Shown here in pieces: positions 61,001-64,000 of a DNA stretch of 64,000 bases. The stretch covers positions 19,124,162-19,188,161 of the forward strand of contig NC_086283.1 in the NCBI RefSeq assembly GCF_021018805.1, given 5' to 3'. Made by a program: the position numbers and the translations under genes. The DNA comes from Prinia subflava (lineage: Eukaryota > Chordata > Aves > Passeriformes > Cisticolidae). The stretch's first letter is position 1. Each line of letters begins with the position of its first letter. The notes under the pieces were generated by a model. That model saw only the letters and a program-made list of their open reading frames with translations, ran no database searches and was not told where the DNA came from.

Positions 61001-64000
61001 ATCCTAGGACATCAATTCCAGATATCCTGCCAAAGATCAGATGAGATCCAAAGGACTGCATTCATTATCTGCCAAAAAAATGCTGGGGGGAAGGGATAGA
61101 AAATTGCCTACATCTGTGATAGTGGGAAAAAGAAATACCACATAGTTGAATATGAAAATAGAAGCAAATATTTACACAAGTTAAAAATGAGTGTGGCAAA
61201 ACAGATTTTATTTTTAAAACACAAATAAACTTCTGTATGTTAGAGAGACTGGATTTTTTAACAAAGTCTCATAAAAGCACCAAAGGAATATTTTCATTTG
61301 ATATTTAGGTAACATTTCCATTTGCTTACTTTTGTACTTTGTTCTTGTAGCACTCTCCCAGGAAGAATGGAAGCCGCTTTTCTTGATTGTTCCATTGTAG
61401 TGCCTGAATATCCTGTATTCTCTACAGATGGAGCTGTACATTAACAGAGCTGAGTTTGTACAAACAGCTCAATCAATGTAACACAGGGATTAATCATCAC
61501 ATGCCTGATTTCCCATAAATGCTAGGGAGAAAAACGGGGGCTTGCAAGGAGATCCTTTTCAGCCCTCACAGGAGTTACGTGTTTTTCAACCTCTTAAGAT
61601 ACTTTGGCCTTCAACGGAGTAGAAAACATTTAATCTTTTTACTGGTTGCTCCCCCATCTAAGTCTCCTGAAAGCAGCATGAGGAGGAGCTGGGGCACTCA
61701 CCTGCTTCCTGGCATTGATTGTACTCATGTTCATTGTGCACATTGCACACGCACACTCCCTTTCACTCCAAAGATGTTTTATTATCCAGCTTCCCTCTCA
61801 AAGGCTGCATTTCATTGCTGTGCCTGCCTGTGCTGCCCCTCCAGCAGCTGCTCAGTGCATCCTGCTCAGGAACTGCAGCCTGCAGGGAGCTGTGCTGCCC
61901 CTGCTGCACCAGGAATTGTGATTTCACCAAAGCTGGGCATTAAAAAAATGTACATTAAGGTCTTTATCTCTCTGAGAGATGAATTATTCAAATTACACAA
62001 ATATAGTGGGTTTCCCTTTCATTCTGTGTATCTTTGCAGGGTTAATCTGAGACATGTAACTTCAACAATAACATAGTTCCCGGAACTGGGAATTGAAGCT
62101 CAACATTTATTAGCCAATAAATGCAAAGCAAAGAGTCCAGTTCAATTTCCTATACATTTTTAACTACTGCAATCTTATGCTTTTTTCTGACTGACCTTTC
62201 ACAGCACCTCTAATTCTCCCCACTCTCCTTCACACCCAGTTACTTCTTTTTTTTTTTTTTTTTTCTATGAGCCCAAATAAATTTTCCACTGCAGAAAGAG
62301 GATGGAAAGTGTAGTCCTGCTAACCTCTAAAAATCTGCATAGCTAAGCTCTGGCTTCCTATTTTACAAATCATCTTTGGCAATCCCAAGTAGCTATTTAG
62401 CTGAATAAAAGCATAACTGTTACCTTTATAAATAAAAATGATACATCAAATCCTTTTTCCTCTATTAAATCAACTTAACATAATGATGGAGGAAATAAAA
62501 TTTGCCTTGTTCAGAGCTGTGCGTGCTTCTTGCACTCTTGAAAAGTTTGCTCCCCTTGGACTACGGAACACGGAAGAGACCTGAAGGATCTGCCGTCTGA
62601 TAACCACAAACTCTACTCCAGCCACTTGACTTGAGCCTTACAAATTCACCAGGAAGTTTGGAGTCTGAAAAGCAATGTCTTGTATAAACATAGCAAAGTA
62701 GCTCAATTCTTTCTGTATATTATTTGACAAAAACAACACTATGTTCTTATTTGTGTGATATTCATTTCTCTCCTCTGCAATGCCCTTGCTCTGAGAAAAT
62801 TGAAACTTCTATTAATTAAGAAAGTTCATTAGTTCAACAGATTCATTAACCTTTGTTGGGAAATGTACACTGAGCACCAAATTAATCAACATTCTGAAAT
62901 CAAGTCACAACTTATCTATCTCTCTGTTTATTATTTTTTAAAAATATTTTTCGGTAGAGATGTACATAAACCCATCTTCCATCATTTTGGGAATTCCTCT
63001 TTCCTACTTTAATTCCCCAGTGGTCAGCTCTCACATCAAAATACATTTTTAACCTTATTTAAGCAAAAAGACTAATTTGAGAAACCACCTGGGACTTCAA
63101 ACCTGTTTTCAGACATTATTAATTCAGAAGTATTAGGCTGTGCCCTCCTCTGACTCCAGCAGTGCCCGCTGAAGAACTGCTCTTTCCACCAAATTAGCCC
63201 AATTCCCACTGATGAACCCCTCCAGATCTGGTTCTTAATCACTTTCTGCCAAATTAATTCATTTATTTTGAGCTCAGCTTTTACCTATCAGGTCTTTACC
63301 AAACAGCTTCATTTTCCTTGGCAGGGCACAGCAGAGGCTGTGATGACATCAGACTCATTTTGCCCTGGTTCTTCTTCCCTGCGGATAAATCTCAAAAAGC
63401 TGCATAACATTGAGATGTTGATGCCTGAGGCTACCCACCCATCCCTCAGGTGTCTTATTTATATTTGTTTCTAAAGATCCCACCAGAGGTTAATAGTCCT
63501 GACTGACCTCTTTTTTGCCATTTCAACTTAGTTCATTACTCAAAAAGACATGAAAAGCAGGTTATTTTGACTCTATTAAACTCTTACATTGGTATTTTGA
63601 TTTTTCCTCCCAGTTCCATAATTAAGGCAGCAGAGTTTATGCCAGTGTTTTACAATTTGTCACGATTGTGAAAAGTTGACTCTACTGTAAAACCTTTGTT
63701 CTTCATAAAAAAATAAGGGCAACAGCCTGTGGACCTGGGCAGGACAAGGCTAATTTAGGATCGATCAAGTCCTTTCAGTGGTAACATCGACACCGGTGCC
63801 CTTGCAGCAAAGGACAAACCCATCATCATTTTATCACATTTGTTTCCAAGCCCCTCTCATTGCATTCCAACTTTTAGCCACTAATTGTTGGCACAGTTAA
63901 ATCAAGAATTAACATCTCTGTAGCTGCCTTTATCACTGCGTGCTACGTTTTAATATAAGAATATTGCAAAGTGGTGTTGCCAGCTGCATGCAGTTTCCAA
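58085..64000. other. Unique AT-rich stretch, no gene supported
   Basis: The longest frame is 185 codons plus at 61519-62076, crossing a GC-richer CTG-rich patch at about 61.80-61.92 kb. It has no recognised domain. An 18-nt T run lies at 62247-62264. Nothing else is recognised. Confidence 0.55.
62247..62264 (-). repeat. Poly(T) run, 18 nt
   Basis: Eighteen T residues, unique flanks. Confidence 0.9.

Noticed and set aside
1..64000. CRISPR arrays, tRNA, rRNA, prophage or bacterial operons
   Set aside because: No regularly spaced direct repeats, no cloverleaf-like sequence seen by eye, and repeat content is vertebrate (CR1, ERV LTR).

Overview
The window looks like a gene-poor piece of a bird nuclear chromosome, most likely a passerine (inference). 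Three things support this. Five 5'-truncated CR1 LINE copies carry the typical avian 3' end. There is one solitary retroviral LTR of about 407 bp with a 6-bp target duplication. The rest is AT-rich, stop-rich single-copy sequence with many poly(A), A/C-rich and trinucleotide tracts. No bacterial-style gene organisation, operon, CRISPR array or prophage is visible.

I could not support any host protein-coding gene, exon, tRNA or rRNA. The longest open frames (up to 207 codons) are either translations of microsatellites and homopolymers or chance frames with no recognisable domain. The only reading frame I recognise is a 71-codon remnant of the C-terminus of the CR1 reverse-transcriptase ORF at 30.8-31.0 kb. 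The window is therefore intergenic (gene desert) or the inside of a very long intron; the sequence alone does not decide which.

Layout: 1-17.0 kb is unique AT-rich sequence with CR1 fragments at 7.5 kb (minus) and 11.1 kb (plus) and a 44-bp poly(A) at 8.4 kb. 17.0-31.1 kb holds a CR1 with its terminal 8-mer repeats (plus, 17.0-17.3 kb), two minus-strand CR1 copies (26.7 and 30.8 kb), a 73-bp A-rich tract and a pure (TAA)n array at 24.3 kb. 31.4-31.8 kb is an unusually long G/T-rich tract. 36.84-37.24 kb is the solo LTR, with a homopurine run and clustered CCCGGG palindromes. 49.56 kb is a (TTA)n array. 51.77-52.26 kb is a roughly 0.5-kb foldback element with about 97-bp imperfect inverted ends, the least easily explained structure here. 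52.3-64 kb is unique sequence with an A/C-rich tract at 57.9-58.1 kb.

The most useful observations are the foldback element, the LTR with its exact target duplication and G-rich core, and the strand bias of A/C-rich tracts (ten A/C-rich on the given strand against two G/T-rich).
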